A stretch of DNA of 64,000 nt from a bacterium (GCA_024743115.1 JANSXC010000006.1:186001-250000), one strand, 5' to 3'; shown: positions 25,424 to 34,247, counted from the first letter of the stretch. Notes: generated from the sequence alone by a model not told the origin. Numbers and translations: made by a program.

Positions 25424-27019
25424 ATGTCATCGACGACGACCAACGGTCCGCCCGCCGAGAACCCGACCGCGGCCGCAGCAGCTGCCGACGTCTCGGCTGC
25501 GCGCCGGAGCGCGCGCTTCGGCTTCGAGTTTCTCGTGCTCTGCGGCATCGCGGCCGGCGTCATGGTCAGCCTCATGGTGCCCACGGCACTGCGCGACGGG
25601 GCGCTCGAATTGCGCGATCAGGTCTACCGCGGCGACTGGCAGGACGAACCGTTCCTCGTCACCGATTCGCGGCGGTTGCCGGTACCGTTCGCGTTCGGCG
25701 ACTTCGATCTGCAGGCGGAAATCGAACTCGCCGAAGGCGCGACGGTCGACATCATCGTGCGCCGCGTCGAACCGCGGAGGATCGGTGCCGAGATGGAGCC
25801 GTTCCATGGCCGCTTCAGCGTGCTGCGGCTGTCCGCCGACAAGAACGGGCCAGCGTGGCTGTCGCGCGAGGATGCGCTGCTCGGTGACCGCGAGGCGGGC
25901 GGTGTCGACCTCGCGCCGGGCCACACCGCGACCGTCTGGATCAAGGGGCGCGGGCGCGCGCTCGATGCCAACGTCGCCGGCCGCAAACTGCCGCGCTTTC
26001 TCGCGGACGATCTGCACGGTTCGTTCCTCATCGTGGCGCGTGGCGGCTCGGCCGTGGTTCGCAGCCTGCTCGTGACCCCGCACGGACTCGCGACGCCATG
26101 GCTGTGGAACGAGTGGACGTGGGTGCTCGCCGGCGCGTTGCTCGGCGTCCTGCTGGCGACCGTGATCCGGATGCGAGGAGCATCGCCGTGGCGGCCCGGC
26201 GTCGCGCTCGTGCTCGCGGTCTGGGTGCTCGCGGGTTCGCAGCAGGTCGCGCCGCTGCAGTATCCGCCGCCTGGCACGATGCTGGCCTACCTGTTCGGCT
26301 GCGGCGCCGTCGTGTTCCTGCTCGTGCCGCGAACGCGCTGGGTCGCCGGCCTCGGCGTCATCGTGCTCGTGACCGCGCCGCCGTTGCGCCATTCGACCGC
26401 CAGCCTCGACGAGGTGTTCGACCGCGACGCGGGCTCGCAGCTCGTGGAGGCGCACGCCCAACTCGTGCGCGGGCCGTTCATGATTCACGACCCGAGCCCG
26501 GTCGCGCGGCGGGTGTTCCTGCTCGGTGGGCAGTGGCTCTACGCGCGCATTCCCGAGTCCGCGTCACCCGACGATCATCTCGAAGGGTTCGTGACCGCCG
26601 AGCTGCGCAGTCGGCTCGGGCTCGTGCGAACCGAGCGGATCGACGTCCCCTGTCTGCCGACGCTCTACGGTCATGCCACGCAGCAGTGGGACATGTTCTC
26701 GCGCTATTACACGGGCTACCGACCGGAGGTGATCGTCTTCGGCGTGACGGGGATCGAGGCGGAGCATCCGGTGACGGGGCGGCAGCGGCCGGGGGCTGAT
26801 GGCGTGCGCGAGGCGCTGAAGGCGGCCAGGGCCTACTGTGACGAGGGAGGCGTCGGACTCGTGCTGCTCACGGGGCCGGAGACGACGCCGGAGGTACTGG
26901 CGGTCGTTCGCGAGTTCGAGAACGACGACACCCCGTTCGTGCAGATCGCGTACGGCGAGAAGTCCGCGGCGATCGCGGGCCGGCTCGCCGCGGCGATCGT
27001 TGCGCGGTTGCCGCAATGA
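25424..27019 (+). CDS. Membrane protein with C-terminal SGNH-like region, unknown
   Basis: The 531-residue protein has an N-terminal anchor (FEFLVLCGIAAGVMVSLMV), a beta-rich external domain (about 50-215), four further membrane segments (220-320) and a soluble C-terminal part with IVFGVTGIEAEHP and GVGLVLLTGPETTPEVL, where strand-helix order resembles SGNH/GDSL hydrolases, but no catalytic Ser-Asp-His set is clear. Its stop overlaps the next start (ATGA), so the two are translationally coupled. It is divergent from nagA. Family not recognised; the organisation suggests cell-envelope work. Confidence 0.6.
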   Translation: MSSTTTNGPPAENPTAAAAAADVSAARRSARFGFEFLVLCGIAAGVMVSLMVPTALRDGALELRDQVYRGDWQDEPFLVTDSRRLPVPFAFGDFDLQAEIELAEGATVDIIVRRVEPRRIGAEMEPFHGRFSVLRLSADKNGPAWLSREDALLGDREAGGVDLAPGHTATVWIKGRGRALDANVAGRKLPRFLADDLHGSFLIVARGGSAVVRSLLVTPHGLATPWLWNEWTWVLAGALLGVLLATVIRMRGASPWRPGVALVLAVWVLAGSQQVAPLQYPPPGTMLAYLFGCGAVVFLLVPRTRWVAGLGVIVLVTAPPLRHSTASLDEVFDRDAGSQLVEAHAQLVRGPFMIHDPSPVARRVFLLGGQWLYARIPESASPDDHLEGFVTAELRSRLGLVRTERIDVPCLPTLYGHATQQWDMFSRYYTGYRPEVIVFGVTGIEAEHPVTGRQRPGADGVREALKAARAYCDEGGVGLVLLTGPETTPEVLAVVREFENDDTPFVQIAYGEKSAAIAGRLAAAIVARLPQ

Positions 27020-27339
27020 GCGCGGGGTCCCCGAGCGTCGACGAGCGCCTGGCTGCCGCGCGGGCGGGGCTCGCGAGTGACGATCCGGTGGCCGTGCAGT
27101 CGATCCATCGTGAGCTCCTGACGTTCTTGTCCGCCGATCCGCGCGTGCGGCCGCTCGCCGCGACGGCCTACGACCGGGTGCGGCGGCTCGCGGGCGAGCC
27201 GCAGAAGTTCGGCACCCAGATCGTGGAGTGCGAGGGTCGGTGCGAACTGTGGCCGGTCGATCCGACGACGACGGACAGCGAACGCGCCAAGTGGGGTTTG
27301 CCGCCGCTCGCGGAACTGCGGGCCCGTGCGGGTGAGTGA
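27016..27339 (+). CDS. DUF6624-like small protein
   Basis: The 107-residue protein contains QKFGTQIVECEGRCELWPVD followed by SERAKWGLPPLAELRA, the shape of DUF6624-type proteins (a KYGTQ segment, then a Pro-Ile/Val-Asp and an RR-x-x-GL-PPL end). The usual long N-terminal helical part is short. ATG overlaps the stop of the preceding membrane-protein gene by ATGA, so co-translation is likely. A perfect hairpin follows its stop. Function unknown. Confidence 0.6.
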   Translation: MSAGSPSVDERLAAARAGLASDDPVAVQSIHRELLTFLSADPRVRPLAATAYDRVRRLAGEPQKFGTQIVECEGRCELWPVDPTTTDSERAKWGLPPLAELRARAGE

Positions 27340-27340
27340 G

Positions 27341-27357
27341 CGGCGCGTTCCGCGCCG
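27341..27357 (+). terminator. Perfect GC-rich hairpin just after a stop codon
   Basis: CGGCGCG-TTC-CGCGCCG begins two bases after the TGA at 27337-27339. It has no T-run but is placed like a terminator for the two-gene unit. Confidence 0.45.
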
Positions 27358-27530
27358 GAGTGGCCGAAAAGCCGGAGCAGCAGAAAAGTCCGGACGTCAC
27401 CTGGCGGCCGTCCTATGTTGCCGGCGCGGCCATGGCGGTCGCCCGTCCCGACCATGTTTCGTGCCCCCCGATCCTCCGCATTGCTGCCCGTTCGTGGCCA
27501 GCTGGGGTTCCGGTGCCGCGAGGTTCTGGC

Positions 27531-27650
27531 ATGAGGATCGTTCTCATGGTGCTCGCGCTGGCGGGGCTCGCGGCGTTGCTGTGGTACGGCCTGTGGTCGA
27601 TGGACCGCATCATCCGGGTCCGGCGCAGGCAGCTCGCCGGCGCGACTTGA
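27531..27650 (+). CDS. 39-residue single-pass membrane peptide
   Basis: The short frame reads a single membrane segment (IVLMVLALAGLAALLWYG) followed by a basic tail (RIIRVRRRQLAG) and stops at a TGA at 27648. The same frame continues open after this stop into the 177-residue gene at 27738. Alone it would be a tiny inner-membrane protein; together the two would form a membrane-anchored soluble protein. No Shine-Dalgarno is seen before the ATG at 27531. See the finding on this stop codon. Confidence 0.4.
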   Translation: MRIVLMVLALAGLAALLWYGLWSMDRIIRVRRRQLAGAT

Positions 27651-27737
27651 AGTTCGTCGGGGCGCCCGCTGGCCGGTCGGCCGGATGCTGATCCCGATGC
27701 CCCGCGGCCGTTCGGGCGGCGCGCCACCTGGCTCGCC

Positions 27738-28271
27738 GTGCAGGCCAGCGATCCCGAGGCGGTCGCCGCCGCGCTCGGTTTGCGCACCCTGATGCCCGCG
27801 AACTGGCGCGCCGGGCTCGAGGCGGCGCAGGACGAAGGCGTGTTCGTGACCCCGGCGATCGCCGGCGTCGTCCTGGCGGTCGGCGTCGACCTGCGCGGCA
27901 ACGGCGATTACGCGAGCCTCGTGCCGCCACTGCTCGCCCGCCTCAGCGAGACGTTCGGCCGCGCCGCATGGTTCTCGACCCACGACGGCGTCGAGCATCA
28001 CGGCTGGGGCCTCGGCGAGCGCGGGGCGGTCGCTCGGGCCTACGCCTACACCGAGCAGGACGGCACCGTTCTGAACCAGGGCGAGATCACCGACACCGAA
28101 CACCTGCTCGGCTGCTTCGTCGACGACCCGCGTGATCAGTCCGACGACACCGAGAAGTGGTGGCCCGACGAACGGCTCGTGCTGCGCATGGCGGGCGAGT
28201 GGGCGATCGACCCGAGCCGGATCGGTGAGCGTGGATTGCCGGCGTCGGCGGGGTTGCTCGGGCGGCTCTGA
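27738..28271 (+). CDS. Uncharacterised cytoplasmic protein, possibly truncated at its N-terminus
   Basis: The 177-residue frame from a GTG at 27738 begins mid-strand (VQASDPEAVAAALGL), and coding character extends upstream to at least FGRRATWLAV without any ATG, GTG or TTG. The body has VFVTPAIAGVVLAVGVDLRG, WFSTHDGVEHHGWGLGERG and an acidic EKWWPDERLVLRMAGEWAID. I do not recognise a family. In the same frame, 30 codons earlier, a TGA separates it from a membrane-anchor peptide. Either the start is non-standard, or the pair is one gene broken by a nonsense change. Confidence 0.5.
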   Translation: MQASDPEAVAAALGLRTLMPANWRAGLEAAQDEGVFVTPAIAGVVLAVGVDLRGNGDYASLVPPLLARLSETFGRAAWFSTHDGVEHHGWGLGERGAVARAYAYTEQDGTVLNQGEITDTEHLLGCFVDDPRDQSDDTEKWWPDERLVLRMAGEWAIDPSRIGERGLPASAGLLGRL

Positions 28272-28412
28272 GGTCGCCTCTGCGCTTTTCTGGGCAGTCG
28301 CGGCTCAGCGCCGGTTGCTCTCCTGCCATCCGCTGGGCCCGCAGCCGTCAGGGGTTGAATGCTGGCCGCGGGCTGGCGGCGCGGCGTGCACCGGCTACGT
28401 TCCGAGCCTTCG

Positions 28413-30155
28413 ATGTCGCGCCGTCTCGTGTTCTGGGCGATTGCCCTGCTCGCCGTCGCTCTGGCCTTCTGGCAGGCGTGGGCGCTGCGGTGGACGTGTG
28501 ACGATGCGTTCATCTCGATGCGGTACGCCGAGCACTTCGTCGAAGGGCACGGGCTGGTGTTCAACCGCGATCCGGCCGAGGCGCCGGTCGAGGGCTACAC
28601 GAACTTCGCGTGGACGATGCTGCTCGCGGTCGGGTTCGCGCTCGGCTTCACGGGCGAGTCGCTGACGGGGTGGGCGGCCTTCTTCGGGGCGTCGTTCCAC
28701 GCCGGCACGGTGTTCCTGCTCGCGAGTATCGCGTGGCAGGCGACGGGCGGGCGGGCGATCGTGCCGCTCGCGGCGTGCGGGTTCGCGGCCGTGCACCACG
28801 CGGCATCGCTCGCACCCGCGGGCCTCGAGACCGCGATGTTCACGCTGCTCGTGACCGCGGTGATGCGTTTCGCGGCGCACCTCAAGTGTCGGCGTGAGGC
28901 CTGGCTCGTCGGTTTCCTCGGCGTGCTGCTCGCGATGACGCGGCCCGACGGCGGACTGTTCGTCGCGATCGCGGGGCTGTTCGTGCTGTTCGACGCGCTG
29001 CGCCGCCGTGCGCCGCAGCTCGTCGTCGGCTATGCCGCGCCGTTCTTGTTCTGCTTCGTGCCGTACCTGATCTGGCGGCGGCTCTACTACGGCTACTGGG
29101 TGCCCAACACCTTCTACGCCAAGTCCGCGTCCGACCCGTATCCGTCGCAGGGCTTCGTGTATGTCGCCGAGTTCTTCAAGTGCTACTGGGCGCTGTTGCC
29201 CGTGCCGGTGCTGACCGCGATCTACGCGCTGCGCCAGCCGGACCTGCTCGCGGGCGTGTCGAGCTGGCTCGGGCGGCGGCCGCATCTCGCGGTGCTCGCA
29301 TTCGTCGTGCCCTACGTCGCGTTCGTGATCTGGGTTGGCGGCGACTTCATGTTCGGCCGCTTCCTCGTACCCGTGCTACCGGTGATGTTGCTCGGGCTCG
29401 ACTTGGCGGCGAACCGCTGGCGCAACGTGCTAGTGCAGTTGCCGATCGCCGTCGTGCTCGTCGTCGGCCTGTTCTGTCGGGTCGAGCCGTCGTGGCTCGG
29501 CACGCATCCGAATCCGCAGCACTTCACGGACAATCGGCAGATCACGGTGAAGCCGTCGGGGTTTGGTGACCTGACGTGGGCTGAGGCCTTACGGATTGCC
29601 GGCGAACACCTGCGTGCGGTCTTCGACGGGCTCGACGTCAGGATCGCGATCGTTGGCAGCCAGGCGAACTTCGCCTATCGCGCGCAGGTCCCCGTCGCGA
29701 TCGAGTGTGCGACCGGTCTCACCGACGCGCGGCTCGCGCATCAGGAGGTCGTGGGGCGCGGCATGCCCGGCCACGAGAAGGGCTATCGCCGGCAGCTCGA
29801 TTACCTGATCGGCGAACGCGGCGTGCAGATCACGTTCGATAACGATTACGTCGAGAACGACGGGCTCGACGAGTTCCGCAAGATCGTGTTCCTGCCGCCT
29901 GGGCTACCGCCGCCACGCTTGGTGCCCGCGAAGCTCATGCGCTACGACCGGGACCTGATGCGCGCGTTGCAGGAACGCGAGGGCGAGCGCGTGTTGTTCT
30001 ACGACTTCGAGGTGATCCTCGACGACTACCTGAGCAAGCTGGCGCAGAAGGACAAAGAACGCGTGCAGTCGGACTACGCGGCGTTCAAGGCGTTCTACTT
30101 CGATCACAACGACGACTCGGAGCGGCAACGGCGGTTTCAGGAGTTCTTGCAGTGA
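28413..30155 (+). CDS. GT-C family membrane glycosyltransferase, paralogue 1
   Basis: The 580-residue protein has about ten membrane segments and a soluble C-terminal domain. After the first segment it has CDDAFISMRYAEHFVEGHGL and EGYTNFAWTMLLA; an Asp-Asp in the first periplasmic loop (D30-D31) and the EGYxNxxW motif are hallmarks of lipid-linked GT-C glycosyltransferases of the AftB-like kind. Further on are MTRPDGGLF, VPNTFYAKSA and WVGGDFMFGRFLVP, all repeated in the next gene. The ATG at 28413 is chosen; TACGTT lies 11 bases upstream. Probably transfers a sugar from a polyprenyl donor on the outer face of the inner membrane. Donor and acceptor are unknown. Confidence 0.78.
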   Translation: MSRRLVFWAIALLAVALAFWQAWALRWTCDDAFISMRYAEHFVEGHGLVFNRDPAEAPVEGYTNFAWTMLLAVGFALGFTGESLTGWAAFFGASFHAGTVFLLASIAWQATGGRAIVPLAACGFAAVHHAASLAPAGLETAMFTLLVTAVMRFAAHLKCRREAWLVGFLGVLLAMTRPDGGLFVAIAGLFVLFDALRRRAPQLVVGYAAPFLFCFVPYLIWRRLYYGYWVPNTFYAKSASDPYPSQGFVYVAEFFKCYWALLPVPVLTAIYALRQPDLLAGVSSWLGRRPHLAVLAFVVPYVAFVIWVGGDFMFGRFLVPVLPVMLLGLDLAANRWRNVLVQLPIAVVLVVGLFCRVEPSWLGTHPNPQHFTDNRQITVKPSGFGDLTWAEALRIAGEHLRAVFDGLDVRIAIVGSQANFAYRAQVPVAIECATGLTDARLAHQEVVGRGMPGHEKGYRRQLDYLIGERGVQITFDNDYVENDGLDEFRKIVFLPPGLPPPRLVPAKLMRYDRDLMRALQEREGERVLFYDFEVILDDYLSKLAQKDKERVQSDYAAFKAFYFDHNDDSERQRRFQEFLQ

Positions 30156-31891
30156 GTGCACCGGTCAGCCGCCGCGGACTGCAATGGCTCGTGCTCGCGG
30201 GACTGGCCGTGGTCGCGATGATCTGGGCGTGGCAGCGGGCCTGGGTCTGCGACGACGCGTTCATCACCTGGCGCTACTCGGAGAACTTCGCGAACGGGCT
30301 CGGCGCGGTCTACAACGCCGGCGAACGGGTCGAGGGCTACAGCAACCCGTTGTGGATGCTGCTGTGTGCGTTCGCGATCCGCTGCGGTCTCGACCCGGTG
30401 ACGTTCGGGCAGTGGCTCGGCGTCGTCTGTTACGGCCTGTTGGTGCCCGCGACGTGGTGGGTCGGCGTCGGGCTCGCGAACCGAGCTGTGGGCGAAGCCG
30501 ATGACGACTCGGGAGCGGTGACGGCCGTGCGCTTCGTGCCGCTCGCGGCGGTCGGGGTGGCGCTGCACGGCCACCTGCGCGACTTCGCGAGTTGCGGCCT
30601 CGAGACCCTTGGCTTCGTGCTGCTCGTCACGCTCGTCGCCGGCGTGCTCGTGCGCGCGAAGCGGCCCGGCCACTTCGCGATCGCGAGTTTGCTCACGATC
30701 GCGGCGGCGGTCACGCGGCCCGATGGCGGGCTCATTGGTGCGCTCGCCGGGCTCTGCGCGCTCGGGACGAGTCTGCGGCAGCGCGACCTGCGGCCCGTGA
30801 TGGCGTTCGCGGTGCCGGGCTTCCTGCTGTTCCTGCCGTTCCTCGGCGCGCGCTTCCTCTACTACGGCGAACTGCTGCCCAACACGTTCTACGCCAAGTC
30901 CGCGCACGATCCGTACGCGTCGCAGGGTTGGTTCTACGTGCAGCTGTTCTTCAACGCCTACTGGGTGCTGTGGCCGGCGCTGCTGCTGGCCGTCGTGCTG
31001 CCGCTGACCGAGCGGGTCGCGGGCGCTCGCGCTGGCTTGCTCCGGCTCGCGGTGCTCGCGTTCGGGTATCTCGCGTTCGTGATCTGGGTCGGCGGCGACT
31101 TCATGTTCGCGCGCTTCTGCCTGCCCGTGACGCCGCTGCTATATGTCGTGCTCGAGTTCGTGGTGCGGCGATGGCTGCGGGGCGCTGTCACCTGGGTCGC
31201 GATCACCGTCGTTGCCGGGGCGACGCTGCTCTTTCATCAGCGTGACGACCTCTACGTCACGGGGCAGGCCGTGCGCGGCGTCGCCGACGAGCGCGCGCAG
31301 TATCCCGAGTCTCGCACGACGCCGATCCGCGCGGCCGGCAAACGCCTCGGTGAGCTCACCAAGGGGCGGGACCTGCGAGTCGCGTTCACCGGCACCCAGG
31401 CGATGCTCGTCTACGAAGCCAAATTGCCGTACGCACTCGAGTCGGTCACCGGTCTGACGGATCATTTCCTCGCGCGCCAGGAGATCGCTGAACGTGGCCA
31501 CGTCGCGCACGAGAAGGGCATCTTCCGCAGCGAAGAGTCTCGCGAGTACGCGCTGCGGTCGCAGAGCGTGCACCTGCTGCTGTTCGACCATCCGCCGTGG
31601 ACGAGCGTGTTCCCGTTCCTGAAGGTTCAGCACGGCGAGTTCACGTTCACGATCACGCGTTGGGATCGCGAAGTGCTCGAACCGCTGCTTGCGGCCGAGG
31701 ACTTCCAGATGACCGATCTCGACGCCTATGTGGCGGAGTTCGTGCGCACGCTGCCGCAGCGCCAGAAGGCGGAGAAGCCGATCGTGCAGGCGCATCTCGG
31801 CGCGTTCGACCTGGCCTACTTCCGTTGGCGCGACGACGATGACGAGCAGGCCGCCGCGGCGCGGCGGGCGATCGTCGACTGGTTGCGGTAG
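30152..31891 (+). CDS. GT-C family membrane glycosyltransferase, paralogue 2
   Basis: A tandem paralogue of the preceding gene. It repeats the same signatures in the same order: CDDAFITWRYSENFANGLGA, EGYSNPLWMLL, TRPDGGLIGA, LPNTFYAKSAHDPYASQGW and WVGGDFMFARFCLPV, then the C-terminal TGLTDHFLARQEIAERG and HEKG. The C-terminal soluble domains differ most. GTG at 30152 overlaps the upstream TGA (GTGA), so the two proteins are probably made together and may act in sequence on the same glycan or as a heterodimer. Both key Asp residues (D34, D35) are present. Confidence 0.78.
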   Translation: MSAPVSRRGLQWLVLAGLAVVAMIWAWQRAWVCDDAFITWRYSENFANGLGAVYNAGERVEGYSNPLWMLLCAFAIRCGLDPVTFGQWLGVVCYGLLVPATWWVGVGLANRAVGEADDDSGAVTAVRFVPLAAVGVALHGHLRDFASCGLETLGFVLLVTLVAGVLVRAKRPGHFAIASLLTIAAAVTRPDGGLIGALAGLCALGTSLRQRDLRPVMAFAVPGFLLFLPFLGARFLYYGELLPNTFYAKSAHDPYASQGWFYVQLFFNAYWVLWPALLLAVVLPLTERVAGARAGLLRLAVLAFGYLAFVIWVGGDFMFARFCLPVTPLLYVVLEFVVRRWLRGAVTWVAITVVAGATLLFHQRDDLYVTGQAVRGVADERAQYPESRTTPIRAAGKRLGELTKGRDLRVAFTGTQAMLVYEAKLPYALESVTGLTDHFLARQEIAERGHVAHEKGIFRSEESREYALRSQSVHLLLFDHPPWTSVFPFLKVQHGEFTFTITRWDREVLEPLLAAEDFQMTDLDAYVAEFVRTLPQRQKAEKPIVQAHLGAFDLAYFRWRDDDDEQAAAARRAIVDWLR

Positions 31892-32150
31892 GCGATTCGC
31901 CCCAGGATCGAGTCGGATGGCGATCGAATTGCGCCGGGCTACAGCCGCTGGCGAGCCCAATCAAACAGCGCGGACAGATTGATGCGGAAGCCTTCGAGGA
32001 ACCGTTCGCCTGGATAACGACGGGCATCGAGTCCCAGGGCGGTGGTGCCATCTTGGGCGCGATGCCGTCACGGATTCTAGCTCGAAATGAGCCGTCGACG
32101 CCCAGTTCGACCCCGTTCACGGCAGATGCGCTGCCGGCGCAGATGCGCGA
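31892..32150. other. 259-base gap with a possible gene remnant
   Basis: Between convergent genes. On the minus strand, a stop-free stretch ending in TAG at 31939 reads LGLDARRYPGERFLEGF and SALFDWARQRL, which looks protein-like at its end but has no start or domain. I cannot assign it. Confidence 0.25.
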
Positions 32151-34247
32151 TCAGCGCTTCAACAGCGCGATTCCCGCGGCGAGCAGCAGCGAGGTCACGC
32201 CCGCCATACCGACGATCACGATCGGGTCCTGCCACGGCGAGGCGTAGTGCTTGCGCCGGGGTGGGTTGATCTCGTGCGAGTGGTCGGAGCCGTGGCCGTC
32301 GTCGTGCCCGTGGTCGCCGTGGCCGTGGCTCTCGGCGTGCGCGCCGTGGTCATGCGCATCGCCGTCGTGACCGTGCGAGTCGTGACCGTGGCCCGTCTCG
32401 CCATGCGGAGTGCCGTGTCCGGTGTCGGCGTGGTGGCCCGGGTCCTGCGCGTCCGAGTCGTGATGCCCCGAGCCGTGGCGATGCGCCTCGTGGCCCTGCG
32501 TTTCGTGGCTGTGGCCTGAGTGCCCGTGATCGGTGTGGCCGTGCGGGTCCTGGCCGTGCGAATCGTGGCCGTGCGTGTCACCCGAGACGACCGCGTCGCC
32601 CCAGTCGAGCACGGGCATCTTGGCCGTTGCCTTTGATTCGCCAGCCGGGGCGGGGTGGTCGCCGTGGTCGTGATGGTCGTGATGGTCGCCGTGGGCCTCG
32701 TGGCCGTGGTCGCCGTGAGCCGGCTTCTCGTGGCCGTGGCCGTGGCCGTTGCCGTGGGTGGAGTGCCCGTGATCTCCGTGGCTCTCGTGGCCATGCGAAT
32801 CGTGGCCATGCGAATCGTGCCCGTGGGCCCCGTCACCGTGGCCGTGACCGCCGGTCTCCCCGTGTGGGGCCGCGGCGGCGGGCTGGTCGCCGGTCGCCGC
32901 TTGTTCCTTGAGCCAGGTCAGGTTGCCCGATGCGACGTCGTAGACCGTTGGCAGCACGGCGAACCGGCCGCGGTGCTCGAGCTCCCGCAGGATGCTGCTG
33001 CGGGAACGCACCTCCTGGACCGTGCGATGCACGTTCGCGGTGACGGCGCGTTCGACGATGGTCTCGATGCTGGCCTTGCCGCCCTGGCGCGCGGCGGCGA
33101 CGGACGGCTCGAGGCGCGCGAGCAGTGCGCGCATGTTCGGCGACATCTCCTTGTCGGCGGGCTGGTTGGCGGCTGCGGCCATGGTGTCGCAGCGGGTGTG
33201 GCCCATGACGATCAGGAGCGAGGCGCCGGTGCGGCTGGCGGCCTGCTCGATGCTCGCGAGCACGTTTTCGGTGACGACGCCACCGGCGACGCGGATGACG
33301 AGCAGTTCGCCGAGGCCCGAATCGAAGACATGCTCCGGCGCGACGCGCGAATCGGCGCCGGTAAGGACGATCGCGAGCGGCTGTTCCCCGTGCGTGAGTG
33401 CTTCGCGGCGTTCGGCCGAGAGGTCGCCGGCCGGCAGGCTGTCGCCGAGGAACCGGCGGTGGCCGGCCTGCAGCATCCGCAGCGCGACGTGCGGCGGCAC
33501 GGCGACCGGCACGTTGTGCTCGGCCGGGTCGAAGTCGAACCGCGGTTCGGGCGGCAGCGGGCGGTGGGGCAGCCACTCGACCTCGCCGCTCTGCAGGTGG
33601 TAGCGCGCGCCGACCATCTGCAAGCGTCCGACCTGCACGTAGCGACGCAGCAACGGACTGCGGCGGAGCGCCTCGTGCAGCGTCAGGTGGACGTTCTCCT
33701 CCTCACAGGCATCGTGCAGGGCCTTGCCGCCGAGGTCTCGGCCGCGTGCCTTGCGCACGGCCGGCTCGATCTGCTCGATGAGGTGCTGGATCGCAGGACT
33801 CGGGGCTGCCCGTTGGTGGTCGTTGTCGATCGACTGGACCTGGTCGATCGTCGCCGAGATCGCGCAGCAGCCTTCATGGCCGAGAATGACGCAGAGCGGC
33901 ACGTTGAGGTGCTCGACCGCATACTCGATGGATGCCAGGGTCTCGCGGTCGCAGGTGTTGCCGGCGACGCGAATTACGAACAGCTCGCCGAGGCCGCAGT
34001 TGAACACGTGCTCCGGCGGCACGCGGCTGTCGGTGCAGCACAGCACCACGGCAATCGGGTTCTGGCCGCGGGCCAGGGTCCGGCGGACGCCCTCGCCGAC
34101 CGGTTGTGGCACCGAGCGCTCGGCCGCGAAGCGGCGGTTGCCTTCGGAGAGCGCGCGCAGGGCCTCCTCGGGCGTCTTCTGGGCCGCGAGGCCGCCAGCA
34201 GTCAGCGCTACGAGCCCAGCGCGGATCCAATTCAGCGAAGCAGTCAT
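32151..34247 (-). CDS. Secreted double beta-carbonic anhydrase with His-rich tail and C-terminal anchor
   Basis: Beta-carbonic anhydrases interconvert CO2 and bicarbonate. This 698-residue protein has a signal peptide (1-22), then two beta-CA domains. Domain 1 keeps the zinc set: C71 with the CTDSR dyad, H124 and C127 in GHEGC. Domain 2 keeps H350 and C353 (GHTRC) and the Asp/Arg dyad, but the first ligand is Gly (G297 in TGADSR). Residues about 467-660 are a His/Gly/Asp/Ser-rich tail, and about 675-697 a membrane segment ends the protein. It should sit outside the cytoplasmic membrane, anchored at the C-terminus. The ATG at 34247 begins the signal peptide. Divergent from fusA; no transporter lies beside it. 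Confidence 0.88.
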   Translation of the reverse strand: MTASLNWIRAGLVALTAGGLAAQKTPEEALRALSEGNRRFAAERSVPQPVGEGVRRTLARGQNPIAVVLCCTDSRVPPEHVFNCGLGELFVIRVAGNTCDRETLASIEYAVEHLNVPLCVILGHEGCCAISATIDQVQSIDNDHQRAAPSPAIQHLIEQIEPAVRKARGRDLGGKALHDACEEENVHLTLHEALRRSPLLRRYVQVGRLQMVGARYHLQSGEVEWLPHRPLPPEPRFDFDPAEHNVPVAVPPHVALRMLQAGHRRFLGDSLPAGDLSAERREALTHGEQPLAIVLTGADSRVAPEHVFDSGLGELLVIRVAGGVVTENVLASIEQAASRTGASLLIVMGHTRCDTMAAAANQPADKEMSPNMRALLARLEPSVAAARQGGKASIETIVERAVTANVHRTVQEVRSRSSILRELEHRGRFAVLPTVYDVASGNLTWLKEQAATGDQPAAAAPHGETGGHGHGDGAHGHDSHGHDSHGHESHGDHGHSTHGNGHGHGHEKPAHGDHGHEAHGDHHDHHDHGDHPAPAGESKATAKMPVLDWGDAVVSGDTHGHDSHGQDPHGHTDHGHSGHSHETQGHEAHRHGSGHHDSDAQDPGHHADTGHGTPHGETGHGHDSHGHDGDAHDHGAHAESHGHGDHGHDDGHGSDHSHEINPPRRKHYASPWQDPIVIVGMAGVTSLLLAAGIALLKR
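32272..32866 (-). repeat. His-rich low-complexity coding repeat
   Basis: Within the carbonic anhydrase gene, tandem five-residue units of the type G-H-D-S-H are encoded by 15-base repeats; two copies at 32787-32801 and 32802-32816 are identical. Other copies drift. The stretch codes about 190 residues of mostly His, Gly, Asp, Ser and Glu. Confidence 0.75.

Noticed and set aside
32272..32866. Regular repeats that might be a CRISPR array
   Set aside because: The 15-base units lie in an open frame coding a His-rich tail, with no spacers and no cas genes.
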